The translations under genes and the position numbers were made by a program. DNA of 64,000 bases from Brasenia schreberi (Eukaryota; Streptophyta; Magnoliopsida; Nymphaeales; Cabombaceae): contig JAYKKT010000079.1 of the NCBI GenBank assembly GCA_036023115.1, positions 12,825,501 through 12,889,500 of the forward strand, given 5' to 3'. Positions 35,787 to 47,014 of this stretch are shown here, in pieces (within the stretch, counting starts at the first letter, position 1; each line of letters begins with the position of its first letter). The notes below the pieces were generated by a model. The model saw only the letters and a list, made by a program, of their open reading frames with translations, did not search any database and was not told the DNA's origin.

Positions 35787-36159
35787 CCTATTGATCATCC
35801 CTCAAACCCTTGAAGGTCTAAACCTAGGGTTTTACTTTTGATTAGGCTGATAGTCGCTTACACTGAGCAAAGGATAAGGACAAACAAACCATAAAGGCTT
35901 AGGAGAAAGGCAAGCCTCTATTTATCCATTCGGTTGCACCCACTACCAAAGAAGGGGTGCAATTCAAGTCTAATTAGAAAGATAACTAAGGTTTGTTCCA
36001 ATTGATCCGGTCATGGACATGAAACTAAGTTCATGAGTTCTATCTTACCTAAAGGGAATCAATCACTGTTAATCAAGTTGTTACAATGATACATGAATTG
36101 TTTCACTTGAAAATATCATGAGATACCTTGTTTATTTCGAGACCTGGTGGAGTTCATGA

Positions 36160-36450
36160 TTCCATTAAAGCTGGGGGTGTGAGGCCCCATAAGAAACTAG
36201 AGTGGATGTTTAGGACTGAAATGTTGCTAGCAATCAAGTAAGAAATCCAACCTCCTTAAGGCTAAATTCATTTAGACAACCTATTATTAGATTGGTTATC
36301 CAATATTGTCCTACTACTTAAGAAGAATGGTAAGCTGTTGATTTGCATCAATTACCAAAATCTTAATCTAACCACATCTTAAAAATAGTATGTAATGGCA
36401 ATGGATGATATGCTAATTGATGCAACTATTTCCGATAGGATTCTATGGTA
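36160..36450 (+). pseudogene. Start of gypsy reverse transcriptase, truncated
   Basis: Reads RPHKKLEWMFRTEMLLAIK and then LSNIVLLLKKNGKLLICINY, then Q.LNLTT...MDDMLIDATISDRIL. This matches the gypsy RT stretch between the N-terminal fingers and the first catalytic Asp. The following sequence is unrelated, so the catalytic part is missing. Internal stops are present. Confidence 0.75.
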
Positions 36451-37310
36451 AGCTAGAAAGAGTAATTAGTGTTCCAAGATTTCTTCAAAACAAATTTTCA
36501 GTCAACACAGAGTTTCCAAAACCATTTTATCATTCCCTTGGCAAAATCAGTTTCAATTCTGAAAAACAGAATCAGTTTTATTTATAGTAGCAGATGTTTG
36601 TACTTTTTTTGATATTTTACAGGGATCCAAAAATCCCAAAATATTTATCCAAGATGGGCCTAGTGGAGTTTATTGAAATATTTTTATTTGGATTTTTGAC
36701 TCTCGGAACGATCGGAATTAAATCAGGAAAGTTTCTAACCTTGAAACTCATAATAGACTCTGTGACAAAAATACAAAGGTTTAGTTAGAAATCTATGGAA
36801 ATAATCTTTCTAAAAAAACAATTTCCATGATTTTTTGGTCTCTATGTATAGAGTTATGGGAGTTTTACTGAGGGTGTATTATGGGATTTGTAGTACAAAC
36901 AGGTTGTCTCAAGCTAAGTTTAGTTTTTAACAATTTTATTTTCAGCCTTACCCATGTCTAAAATTCTTGAAAATTTTAATGTATATCAAAGACTCGGAGA
37001 GATTTCATAATTTTTCGCTCACATAAGAGGGCTGAAAAATTCAGGGATGAGACAAATGCAAGATTTTGGAAACAAAGTTTCTTATTTATAAACTAATGAT
37101 GCATCCGGTTTGATCTTTAATATGTTAATGACCATGAAAAAAAATTTAGATTGAGAATTTGTTTGGTTGGAGAGGAACTCATCTACATATAAATTCTCGG
37201 GGTGATATCCCTCGAGGAGGAAAGCTCTTTTAGAAAATATATGCGATCATACCCTAATGTCTGTCCTTACATAATCTTATGGATAGTTAATCCACCATAA
37301 GAGTGATTTA
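36451..37310. other. Unassigned stretch next to the composite gypsy insertion
   Basis: No motif recognised. It begins where gypsy RT homology stops and ends at the CATAC target duplication (37311-37315). The continuation of the same ancestral sequence is expected at 56885. Confidence 0.4.
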
Positions 37311-37315
37311 CATAC
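37311..37315 (+). repeat. Outer target-site duplication, left (CATAC)
   Basis: CATAC directly precedes the LTR end TGTAAACAATG and is repeated exactly at 56880-56884 after the opposite LTR end. Five base pairs is the size made by gypsy integrases. Confidence 0.9.
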
Positions 37316-38447
37316 TGTAAACAATGAAAATTCTCACTCTCGGTTTATAAGACCAGAAATGAACCTTTTCGTGCCTACGTCATTTCTAAGGGCATACCAG
37401 CTAGCTTACTCAAACTAGCGAAGATTTTTGAAAATATCTGACTTTTTGGGCGATTCTAGGAAAGCGGGATCTTTTTTGCTTAAACCTTCTTGAACTGATG
37501 CTTAAGGGTTGGTTTAAATGCTTAGAAACTTCGATTCAAATAATTTAACTTCAAAACTTACTTTGAGCAATAAGTGTTTTTGAAAGCTTTTGATTTCGTG
37601 CACTTTGGCGATTTTTACTTACGAGGGTTGGACGACCCTAAGTCTTTGAGTTTTAGCTATTTAGGCCTGATATGTGTGCGTATAAGTGGCCTATTTTCGA
37701 CGTGATTTGTGCATAGATTCGAGACGCTTTTGAAAGCTAATGAATGCAAAGATGCATAAATATTTTCAGGCTTTTGAGATGATGATGTGAGGTAGGCTCA
37801 AATTGAAAGCACAACTTAAGGTAAATACCCAAAATTGAAGTGCAACTTATGCAGTTTAATGTAAATACCCGAAATGTAAAGCAACTCACGCAACTTAATG
37901 TAAATCCACATGAAGGGAAATGCAACTCGACGTGAAGTAAACTCACACAACTTGAAAATATATAAGTATGTTATATCCTATGAGCAACAAAGGCTCAAAA
38001 AGTGTGTGAGAGTGGAAAGCGGAAAGGCTCGAGTGCTTTTGTGTGTGTAAGTGTGAAATTTAAATGACAACTCACACGACTTTCACTAAAGTGAATACCC
38101 GAATAGAAATATATACTTTAGCGTAAGAGCGGAAAGGCTCAATGTGTGTGTAAGTGTGAAATTTAAATGACAAACTCACACGACTTGAATGTAACAACCC
38201 AAATTGAATTGCAACTCACACAGCTTTCACTAAAGTAAATACCCGAATGGAAATATATACTTTAGCTTAAGAGCGGAAAGGCTCAATGTGTGTGCAATCG
38301 TATGCAATTAAGAGCGGAAAGGCTCAAGTGCATGTGGGTGTCCCTTGTGTATGATTAAGAGCGAGAAGGCTCAAGTGCACGTGTGTGAATATGTATCAAA
38401 CACGAATATTACATTTCGAGGGGAGACTACTCTCCATTATTACAACT
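37316..38447 (-). repeat. 3' LTR of the composite, distal part
   Basis: U5-side end of the 3' LTR. On the plus strand it starts TGTAAACAATGAAAATTC, is nearly identical to 48139-48680, and continues as in 51829-52429. From about 37790 it holds tandem units built on GTGTGAGTTG-like words (here as complement CAACTCACAC) alternating with GAGCGGAAAGGCTCA. Confidence 0.9.
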
Positions 38448-41400
38448 TGTAAACACCCCAAAATAAAACGAATTTCAAAACCAAACACCTGGTTTGAAAA
38501 TTCCTTTCAAAACCTAAATCTGGAGTTTTTCAAAAACCCAGGGCTGTAAAAGCTTCAAATTTTGTTAAAACCCTGTTCAAATTAATTTTTACACATATGG
38601 ACCAAGTCCCAATTTTGCAAAAGTCAAATGAAATAGGTAAAGCCCTGAATGCCAAAGCAGCCTCAGAAACAGGTGTAGAAGCCTAAAAGCAACACCCTAG
38701 CCTGATAAAAGCTAGGGTCAAAAGGCAAAAGGAAGGCCCAGGCGCACCCAGAAGCCAAGTCAAGCAAATCCACCCAAGCATCAGAAATTCAAGCCAGAAA
38801 TGGCGAAATTGAGCAGAAATGAAGTCCAAAAAGGCGAGATGGAGTTCGGACGACAAAATTGGGAAAAACCCAGCATAAAATAGAGCGCTGATGAAGCTAG
38901 GGCCAGCACAAACCGTCCGTCTCGAAACGCCAATAAGGACTGTTCAAAGAAATTTTGGATTAGATCTGGACCATAAATATCCAGATCCATATCCAAATAG
39001 TGTTTGGATTTGGATCGATCCAAATAGTGTTTGGATTGGATCTAAATAGTGTTTAGATTGGATCAGATCTAGACCAAAATATCCAGATCCATATCCATAT
39101 AAATGTTTGGATTTGGATCGGATCTAGTCATAAATATCCAAATTCAGATGGTATTTGGATTTGGATCCAGATCTCAAACCCATATCCAAACCCAAGACCC
39201 ACCTCACTTGCCTATAAATAAAGGTGAGGGGGTCTCCAAGAAGGGGTGCACGTGAAAGGCTTGGAGGAGCTTGAAGGAGAGAGAAAGGGTTATAGTGAGT
39301 GATTAGTTCTTAATTTCCTTTTTAGTGGGTTAAGCTTGTGGGCTAAAAGGGGGTTAACAAGGGTTGCACCAACATGATTCGAGGTGGACATAGCTGCACC
39401 AACATGACCTGAGGTGGCTGGACCGACGCTTGGGCCTAGACCTAGCCGGACCCCCCTAAAGGTAAACCTAATTCCCCCCTCCCCCCACTAAACCATTCTC
39501 TTCTTAACCCTCTAAACCTAACCTAATCCAAACCGCCTCAACACCTTCTCTAATCCACCTAACCCCTAGTTCCACCGCCATACCTGCTCCCTAATCCCAG
39601 CCTTCATCACCCGATCACCACCCGAACCGCCCCACATCACTGCACCACCTGCACGCCCCTTTTGGCGCGCTCCGCACACCATCCGCACACTCTGCGTGTA
39701 CCCCTTCCTAGCGCGCTACCCGCGCCCTGCACCATAAAACCCCCCTGTCTAGCGCCATGCGCCCCGTCTGCAGCTCGCGCCTACCGCATGCCCCTGCTGT
39801 TCCGCACCCTGTCACCCCAGCCGAACCCTTAGTGCCTAGCGCCCAGCTCCAACCCGCTTGCACCATACCCTCACCACCACATCCCAACACCCCAACCTCG
39901 CACCACCACCCTAGCCAACACCCTAGTCTAGCACCATACCACCTGCCATAGCCCCACTAGCACCCGCAACTCACCTTTGTCGTGAGCCTTGCTTACCCCA
40001 AACAAGCCCACAACCGACCTAACACCAGTGAACTCTGTCAAGCCCAAATTCGTTCAAGCAAACTCGGCCAGCCACTTCACGTCTCAAGCCTCAAAGAGGA
40101 CACCCTTGTGGCTTCCAAAGTGGACCAAAGCACGTGTAGATTGGAGAAGAAAGCCCGAATCACTTGTAAGTGTTTAAAATTCAGTATTTACATTACTCCT
40201 TTTATATTCAATTCAATTCGGATACGGGGTTATATTAATGGAGCGTGGTCTCGCCCCGGGATGTAATATTGGTGCTTGACACACTAGACACATACGTGCA
40301 CTTGAGCCTTAGCTCTTATCTCGTACACGAGACACACACGTGCACTTGAGCCTTAGCTCTTATCTCGTACACAAGACACCCACGTCCACAATTGAGCTTT
40401 CGCTCTTACTCCAAAGACTCTAGTAAGAGTCATATAGAATGCAATTTCATTCGGGTTGTTACTTTAAGTCGTGTGAGTTTGTCGTTTCAATTCCACACTT
40501 GCACACAAAGGACACCCGAGCTCTTGCTCAAACACTCTCACGCACATTTTGGCCTTGGCAACCCCTAAGATATAGGCGTATCTATATACTTTCAGCTGCG
40601 TGAGTTTTACGGTTCAGCTGTGTACGTCTTTACATTCTGGGTTGTTAAATTTCAGTCGTGTGAGTTGTCCTTCAATTTATACACAACACACATGCACACA
40701 TTGAGCCTTTCCGCTTTTATATTTATATCTCCCTTTCAACTGGGTTGTTAAAATTCAGTCATGTGAGTTGTCTTTACATTTATACACAACACACACGCAC
40801 ACGTTGAGCCTTACCGCTTATATATATATCTCTATATTTCCCTTTCGGCAAAGTTCAATTCAAGTCGTGTGTGTGAGTTGTCTTTCAATTTATACACAAC
40901 ACACACAAACCCGTTGAGCCTTCCCGCTCATATATGTACTTATATTTCAATTTCGGCAAGTTCAATTCAAGTCGTGTGAGTTTGTCATTTCAATTCTACA
41001 CTCACACATGCGTTCATTGAGCCTTTCCGCTCTTAATATAAGTATATCTCCCTTTCGCAATTTACATTCAAGTCATGTGAGTTGCTTTTAAAGTTCGAGT
41101 ATTTCCCTTTAAAGCTACGTCTTTACATTTCGGGTTTTACATTTAAGTTGTGTGAGTTGCTTTCAATTCGAGCTTAACTCACATCAAACCCTCCAAACTC
41201 GAAATATTTCGCATACTTGCATACGTACGCTTTCGAAAAAGCTTCGAATACCCGTTCAAACACGCAAACTTAGGTCACTCGTGCACACACCTAGCTGGCC
41301 TAAATAGCGTAAAAACAAAGACTTGGATAGGTGCAATCCACGTAATAAAATCTGCAAATTAGCAATACAATTGACGAAATACTTGCGTACTCTTTTCAAA

Positions 41401-41635
41401 AGTCCATGTTTGTTAAAAATCGAGATTTTTTAAGTGTTTAAACCGACCCTTGAGCATCGGTTCAAGAAGGTGTACAACGAAAAGATCCCACTTGCCCATA
41501 ATCACCCAAAACCTCAGATATTTCCAAAATCCTTCGCTAGTTTGAGTAAGCTAGCTGGCACGCCGTAAAGCGACGTAGACACGAAAAGGTTCACTTCAGG
41601 CCTAAGAACCAGGAGTGAGAATTTTCACGTCTACA
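38448..41635 (+). mobile_element. Solo LTR 1 (3188 bp) nested in the 3' LTR
   Basis: Starts TGTAAACACCCC, ends TTTTCACGTCTACA, opposite in direction to the surrounding LTR but of the same family. Flanks are CAACT (38443-38447) and CAACC (41636-41640), a 5-bp duplication with one change. The uninterrupted site is visible in the other LTR at about 52425-52435. No internal region is present, so it is a solo LTR left by recombination between two LTRs. It contains a GGATTTGGATC-type minisatellite (about 38955-39200), a TATA box, a GC-rich block (39560-39960) and a GTGTGAGTTG-type array (40270-41260). Confidence 0.92.
39212..39220 (+). promoter_or_regulatory. LTR TATA box (solo LTR 1)
   Basis: CTATAAATA in the context TTGCCTATAAATA...GGTGAGGGG, conserved in all copies of this LTR (49528-49536 plus; 42743-42751 and 53572-53580 minus). 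It marks the likely U3/R border about 765 bp into the LTR, so that R-U5 would be unusually long. Confidence 0.65.
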
Positions 41636-41640
41636 CAACC

Positions 41641-43423
41641 CTGTATCAAATTGAATTTACTTTGAATAGGAAAAGCAATTTGGAATATATGTTGGAAAAC
41701 TTACACTTTTCCTAACTCAAATTTGGGATTTTGCTAGGTCGTGTCCACCTTCTTTGTGTTGAGCCCAGGTCAAGGCATCTTCATGTTGCAGCAAAGGGGC
41801 AAACTCCTTCAGGTGACGTGCAACGAAGAGGTAAGCCGATTGGGGAGTGGAGTGACAAGGCTGGCCCAGGGTGCAGCCGATCAAGTTTGGTCACTAGGGA
41901 GGCTTGGTTCAAGTAGGTTTTAGCCAATGAGATCAAGTGGGTTTGGCCAAGGTTTAGTTTAGACAAGTCCTAGCTAGGTGAGGTCGGGCTAGGCCGTGGG
42001 AGTTGGTAGTAGTTAGGTTTAGGTTGGGATTTGGTAAACGGGTATGAGTTAGGTGCGGCCAACACCTAGCTTGGTTAGGGCTTGTAAGGGTTTTGTTAAG
42101 GTCGGTGTACGACCAATAGGTCTTGGCCGAGTGCTAGGTGCACTCGATTGGTTTATGGTGGGACTTAGGTGCTATGGGGACAACAAGATGCAGGCTGGGG
42201 TATGGATGTGGCACTGCACAAGGTGCAGGCCGGGTGTGCAGGTGAGGAGCTGTAGTGCGCAGGCCAGGGGGTGCACAGCAGGGCGCGGGTGAGGCACGCA
42301 GCGCGGCAGGGGGCGTGGTGCGTAGGAGGGCGCACGGCAAGAGGTGTGGTGCACAGGAGGGCGTGCGGCAGGAAGTCACGGCTAGCTGGGAGTGATGTTG
42401 GGGTATGCTTGGGGTGTAGCAGGGGGTGTGCTTGGACTGGGCTTAGGGGCTAGGTTTGGGTTAGGTTGGGTCGAGCCTAGGCTAGGTTAGGGTTAGGTTG
42501 CGAAGGGCCTATCTCTTGGAGTCGGGTCCACCGTGTGCATCCACGCCGAGCCCACCTTGGTTGCAGCCTCCTCCTTGGTCCAAGCCCACTTGGTGCAACC
42601 CTTTGGTTAGGTCTAGGTCCATACAAGGCTTGAACCCACACCCTTGATCAAGCCCACATGGCTAAGACCCATGGCTAACCCTCTCTCTCACTCTCTCTCC
42701 TCCCAAGATATTTCACGTGAACTTTCATCCACCCCTCACCTCTATTTATAGGCAAGGGGATGGGTCTTAGGTTTTGATCTTGGAATCCATATCCAATCCA
42801 AATATCATTTGGGTTTGGATCTAGATCTCGAATTTGGATTTTGAGATCCAGATCCGATTCAAATATTATTTGGGTTTGGAACTGGATCTCGGATCTGGAT
42901 ATTGGGATCCAAATCTGATTCAAATATTATTTGGTTTTGAATTTGGATATTTTGGTACAGATCCAATCCAAAATTTTCTACTCCTTTCTTTGAGTCCTTT
43001 CTGGTGCTTTCCACTGTCGATTTTGAGTGGGCTCTGGTTCCTCGGCGACGCAATTTCGGCCTGAGTTTTCCCCAAGTTCTTTTTTCGAATGATGTTCTGC
43101 TTCTTAGGACATTCTGGCATCTGTTTTGATCCACCCTTTTTCGTTTTTGGCCGATTTCTGGTGCTATCGATCTCAGATTTCCCCACGAACTTCGTTCTTC
43201 ATTCTGACGGGTCGTGTCTTGGACTTCTGTCGACTTCATCAGGTTCTTGGCCTCTTTATGTACTTTGGAGCTACTTTTGCTTTTTGACCCAAATTATGAT
43301 TTTGGCCTTCTGTCGGGCTTTTCTTCGAACGGGCTTGAATTTTTCTTCTTTTTCTTGCTTTGGCCTCGAGATGGCTTTTGAAGTTTTAGGAGTTTTGAAA
43401 TTGGAATTTTTAGGGTGTTTACA
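41641..43423 (-). repeat. 3' LTR of the composite, proximal part
   Basis: Continues the 3' LTR beyond solo LTR 1. It is nearly colinear with 52435-53676 plus 56305-56879 in the 5' LTR. It contains a GC-rich block (42170-42460), the TATA box complement TATTTATAG at 42743-42751 and the GGATTTGGATC-type minisatellite (42775-42975). It ends GGTGTTTACA next to the PPT. Confidence 0.9.
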
Positions 43424-43436
43424 TATGCCCCTCTTT
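43424..43436 (-). other. Polypurine tract of the composite element
   Basis: On the minus strand AAAGAGGGGCATA directly precedes the LTR start TGTAAACACCC. The neighbouring gypsy element has AAAGAGGAGCATA at 58044-58056. Confidence 0.88.
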
Positions 43437-43669
43437 GGCATTATCCAAATTGATTTGGATAATGGCAAAGAAGAAAACACCCCTTTTGTAATTTTTCTCC
43501 CAAATTTTCTCGAGAATACATCATTCTTTGCTTCGTAAAAAAACCCTGTTTTCTTTGACCACAGGAGGGGATTTTTAGCCAAAAGGGGACTTTTCCTATA
43601 TATGACCATGCATGAATGACTTTTGAATGCATGCGTGAATGAGGTTTTTATTTTTGGGGTTTTTGAGCC

Positions 43670-43800
43670 TGAAGAGAGCCTTTTGAGGCTAACTGCTCCG
43701 AGCAGGTTTTACCCATGTCTTTTTGACATTCTCGAGTTTTCGAGCTTGGAGAGAGCCTTTTGAGGCTGTCTGCTCCAAGCAGGTTCTACCCATTGTGATT
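43670..43800. repeat. Two-copy tandem repeat near the 3' LTR
   Basis: GAGAGAGCCTTTTGAGGCT (or GAAGAGAGCC...) followed by CTGCTCC.AGCAGGTT and ACCCAT recurs with a period of about 78 bp. Confidence 0.8.
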
Positions 43801-44189
43801 TTGACATTTGCGGGTTTTTGAAAAAAAAAATTCAAAAGGAACTCCTTTTATCTTTTATCGAAAGGACTTACAATTTTTCATACTTCCCTTTATTCGGGTT
43901 TCAATACCTACTACTAAGTAGAGTTTTTGGTAGAAAATCTTGGAAAATATTTCAAAGTTCCATTTCCTATAAAACGAAGTCGAGTTCTCAAACAAAACGA
44001 AATCCAAATAAGTAGATTTTATTCCTACTCTAGGATTTTCACAATTTTAACCTTTTTCCTTGGGGATAAGCTGCGGGGATATGAGAAAGAGATACCACGG
44101 TCCCTTCTGAAGCGTCCCATGGTTTTAGGCAAAGAGTCCGAAAATTGCTCTTTTGAGCTTTGGCTTTTTCTTTTTCTTTTTCAAGAGAA

Positions 44190-44390
44190 GACCTCTTTTA
44201 AAGAAGTTTTGTATTTCCTTTTCTGAGAAGACTTCTTTTTCGAGGAGTTTTTGCATTCTCTTTTTCTTTTTCTCATTTTTTTCTTTCAAAGAGAAGACCT
44301 CTTTCGAAGGAGTTTTTGTATTTTCTCTTTCTATTTGAAGGGGAAGACCTCTTCTTGGAGGAGTTTTTGTATTCTCCATTTTCTTTTTTC
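44190..44390. repeat. GAAGAC minisatellite, about four units
   Basis: Units of about 55 bp with the core GAAGACCTCTTT...GGAGTTTTTGTATT and T/C-rich linkers. A shorter two-unit version occurs at the same position in the related element (58790-58870). Confidence 0.82.
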
Positions 44391-46771
44391 TTTTGGATGT
44401 CACCAATTTTCCTTTTTGGAGAGAAAAGTAAAATGGGAGGAAAGCTTATCCCTTTGGTTACAAGATTCAACCGAGATCATCCTATTTCTTAATAGCCTCT
44501 GCCATTTGAAAATATTTTGATATTTTGAACAAGGCTTAATCTTGTAAGCCAAGGATTTTTGAAATGTCGCCAATCTTGTTTTTGAACTCTGCTTTTCGTA
44601 AAGCATAGATTCTTTCCTTTGGGGTCATACAATCAACCTTGATCCTTCTTTCAAGAAGTTTCAAAGGAGTTTGATTTAAAAATCTTTTTGAAAGAATTTA
44701 ACATAGACCCTTTCGAATATTCAGGCATTTTCGGGGCGTGCGAAATTTTTGCCCACAATATCAACATGCTTCAACGATTTTTTTTGTTGCCCTTTTTTAA
44801 GACATGGGAACCTTCCTACTTGGGCTATCACCCTTTTTGGGCTTCTTTGGGGTGAATGAGATGTATGTGATGCATGATATGCACTCCATGTGACTCAATG
44901 GAAATACATGCTTTATGCAATGATGAAAACATGAAATGTATCTCAAATGTCATGATGGAGATACCTTTTTATGAAATTGGTTCTCCATGGAAGGTGTCTA
45001 GGGGATGCATTTAAAATGCCCCTAGCTTGATGGAGATGTATGATTCATACAGCCACATGGTGAAGAGCATGGTTTTTCAAAAAGGGGATTCAGGATGGAC
45101 GATGGGATGTTCATGTCCATGCATTTGACATTCATGGTTTTTCTAACATGATCATGACACTTTTTGCTTAAGGATGGAAAAATATAACCTGCCCTAAGTG
45201 ATCGTCATGGCCATCATATTTGATTTGACATGGTATCCATATTTTTCATCGTGGGACTCATGTGCTTATCCTAACACCATCAAGGTTTTCATAGTAACCA
45301 GAAGCTGAAAATCTTTCTTTTCAAAGTCACATGTAGGGTTAAATTTGTTTAAAACTTGATTCTTTTGAAGAAGCAATTTCTGGAAATCCTCCCTTTCTAT
45401 ATGAAGATGATTTTTATACCTGTCCATTGATCGAAATATGTTTCCTATGCTTGATTTTCTTTGAAATAATTGGTCAAGCATGGTTTTCTTGGAATTGATT
45501 TTAAAAATTCATGCCTTCATGGGGCATTTGATCAAGCGTGGGGAATGTGTTTCGAAGAGACACTTCAGCCACACGATGTAGGGCTTGTCCCTTAATGGAG
45601 TCTTGAGTTTGAACTCATACTCCGTTGAAAGGGTTTGCCATTTATCTTGCCTACCTTTTTAAGATGGGTTTTTCAAATGAGTGCTTTTAATGAACATCAT
45701 TCCCTTTTCATGATATGGGAGATGATGTCTCGAATTTGGAGGCCTATACCAAGGCCAAGCACGATTTCTCTTTTGGCTTGGTGATTTCTTTCACATGCCA
45801 ATAGTGCTTTTGAAATGTATGGCACACTCTATGAATACCATCTTCATTTTGATCGAGTCAAGCGCCCAATGCATGAATTGTAATGCTTTGGAGGTTTTTA
45901 TCAAAATATTTTTGAAAGACTTTTTATAAAATGTTAACCCTTTTTCGAGATTCTCATTTTTTTGAGATCCACCTTGAAGGTTTAGGATTTGATTCATATG
46001 GAGACATGCCTATGATGGCTCGATACTTAGGGGGTCAATTCTCATGTGCCCCTTTGGCTTTACATAAACCCTAAATTCAAGTTCTAAGATGATGTCTAGA
46101 CCCGATGTTGTTTATGCACATGTATGATTTCAAAATGTAATGCATGATGTTTATGCACACACTATGGGTTAGACTCACTTCTAAAAATCCTCAAATTTTC
46201 TATAAGTCAAGGATTTTATGAATTTCAGAAAGCTTGGAGGTGATTATTCCTCCTTGCTTTGATGATTCTCAAGCTTTTCAGTTTTGAGAAAGCTCTAGGC
46301 AAAAGGTATACATGACCAACATTTGGATACTTTTAGGTTTTTGGGAGTATATACAATTTTTTGAAAGTATTTTGAAACTTTCGAGAATGGGCTTTGTACA
46401 TGGCCATTGTTTTTGAAATTTCTTCATTTTTTTGTCTTTTTTGAAATACAAATTTGAGGATTTGTTTTAAAGGCTTTCTTTTGAAAAAGTTTTTGAAATA
46501 AATTTCTTTTTGGAATTTTCAGTTTTTCAAATGTTTTTGAGATTTTGAGGGTTTTCAATTTTTTTGGTTTTTGGTAATATCTAATTTTTTTGGATTTTTG
46601 AAAAGGTAGGGATCTTCCATTGAACCTACAAAGAAAACTTCACGAATCAGACTCTAAACAACAGGTCTAAGCCATGGGTTTCGGTTTTAGGAGGTTCTAC
46701 AGGGCACCCTTGACGCAAATGGTCTTAGGTGGTGGCTCAGGAGGTATGGGTGGGCTGTAGCCCAGTCCATA

Positions 46772-47014
46772 TCAATTCCTCTTGGCTTTAGGTAGGACAT
46801 GTTCTAGCCTACCTTGATCTTTGGCTCCTAGGCCCATGTAGGGTTTATATCCCATGTTTAGAATCATGTTCCAAGACTTTTTATTTTTTGAAAAGTTTTG
46901 ATATAATTCATGGTCTTGGAACATGGAATCATCAATGTCAGGGGTATATACCCTTTCTATCTTGGATAGTGGGAGTTTGGATTTTGGGGTGGTGGAAGGC
47001 TTGGGCTTCCACAT
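46772..47014 (-). CDS. Gypsy pol segment with G-patch-like motif
   Basis: An 80-codon open segment: WKPKPSTTPKSK, then a tyrosine-rich linker and WNMILNMGYKPYMGLGAKDQ followed by GR. The MGY.P.MGLG.K.QGR pattern resembles the glycine-rich G-patch found in pol between protease and RT of some plant gypsy elements. The related element has the same block (WNMMLNMGYAPYQGLGSKGQ) at about 62990-63100. It is part of a broken polyprotein, not a cellular gene. Immediately upstream a 99-bp in-frame duplication repeats the WKPK..TPK part. Confidence 0.6.
   Translation of the reverse strand: MWKPKPSTTPKSKLPLSKIERVYTPDIDDSMFQDHELYQNFSKNKKSWNMILNMGYKPYMGLGAKDQGRLEHVLPKAKRN

Larger units (their letters stand above)
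32690..36450 (+). mobile_element. Decayed Ty3/gypsy element, cut inside RT
   Basis: A plus-strand series of gypsy remnants. Gag-like text is at about 32800-33150 (FE...PWNCDGAIDL, and a Trp-Leu-Asp-like DWIDRFAHIL), retropepsin at 35366-35786, and the beginning of RT at about 36160-36450. There the homology ends abruptly before the catalytic YVDD block. Protease before RT and the RT sequence type place it in Ty3/gypsy. No LTR pair was identified, so the outer limits are rough. Confidence 0.7.
43437..46771 (-). pseudogene. 3' region with RNase H and integrase remnants, RT core deleted
   Basis: Aligned by eye with the related element at 58057-62430 this region is a string of retained islands. 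43960-44110 equals the 3' noncoding block at 58590-58710. 44780-44840 matches the integrase C-terminal part (59270-59330). 45100-45240 matches the integrase zinc-finger part (60110-60260). 45740-45870 matches the RNase H part (61240-61380). 46000-46065 matches RT downstream of the catalytic centre (61545-61610). It then jumps to 62250, so the RT block carrying YVDD is missing. Two tandem-repeat blocks (43670-43800 and 44190-44390) occur in the 3' noncoding part. Confidence 0.75.

Noticed and set aside
42053..42453. Open frames in several phases in GC-rich LTR blocks (also 39708-39951, 49953-50363, 52964-53261)
   Set aside because: Overlapping frames on both strands in GC-rich, stop-poor repeat sequence, not conserved between the LTR copies.
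42675..43609. Overlapping frames on both strands rich in Ile/Asp/Pro (for example repeats of DLDPN)
   Set aside because: Products of the GGATTTGGATC minisatellite and the U3 part of the LTR. The strand with a frame changes from copy to copy.
43818..44606. Phe/Lys-rich frames on both strands
   Set aside because: They are translations of the T/C-rich minisatellite and 3' noncoding region of the gypsy element.
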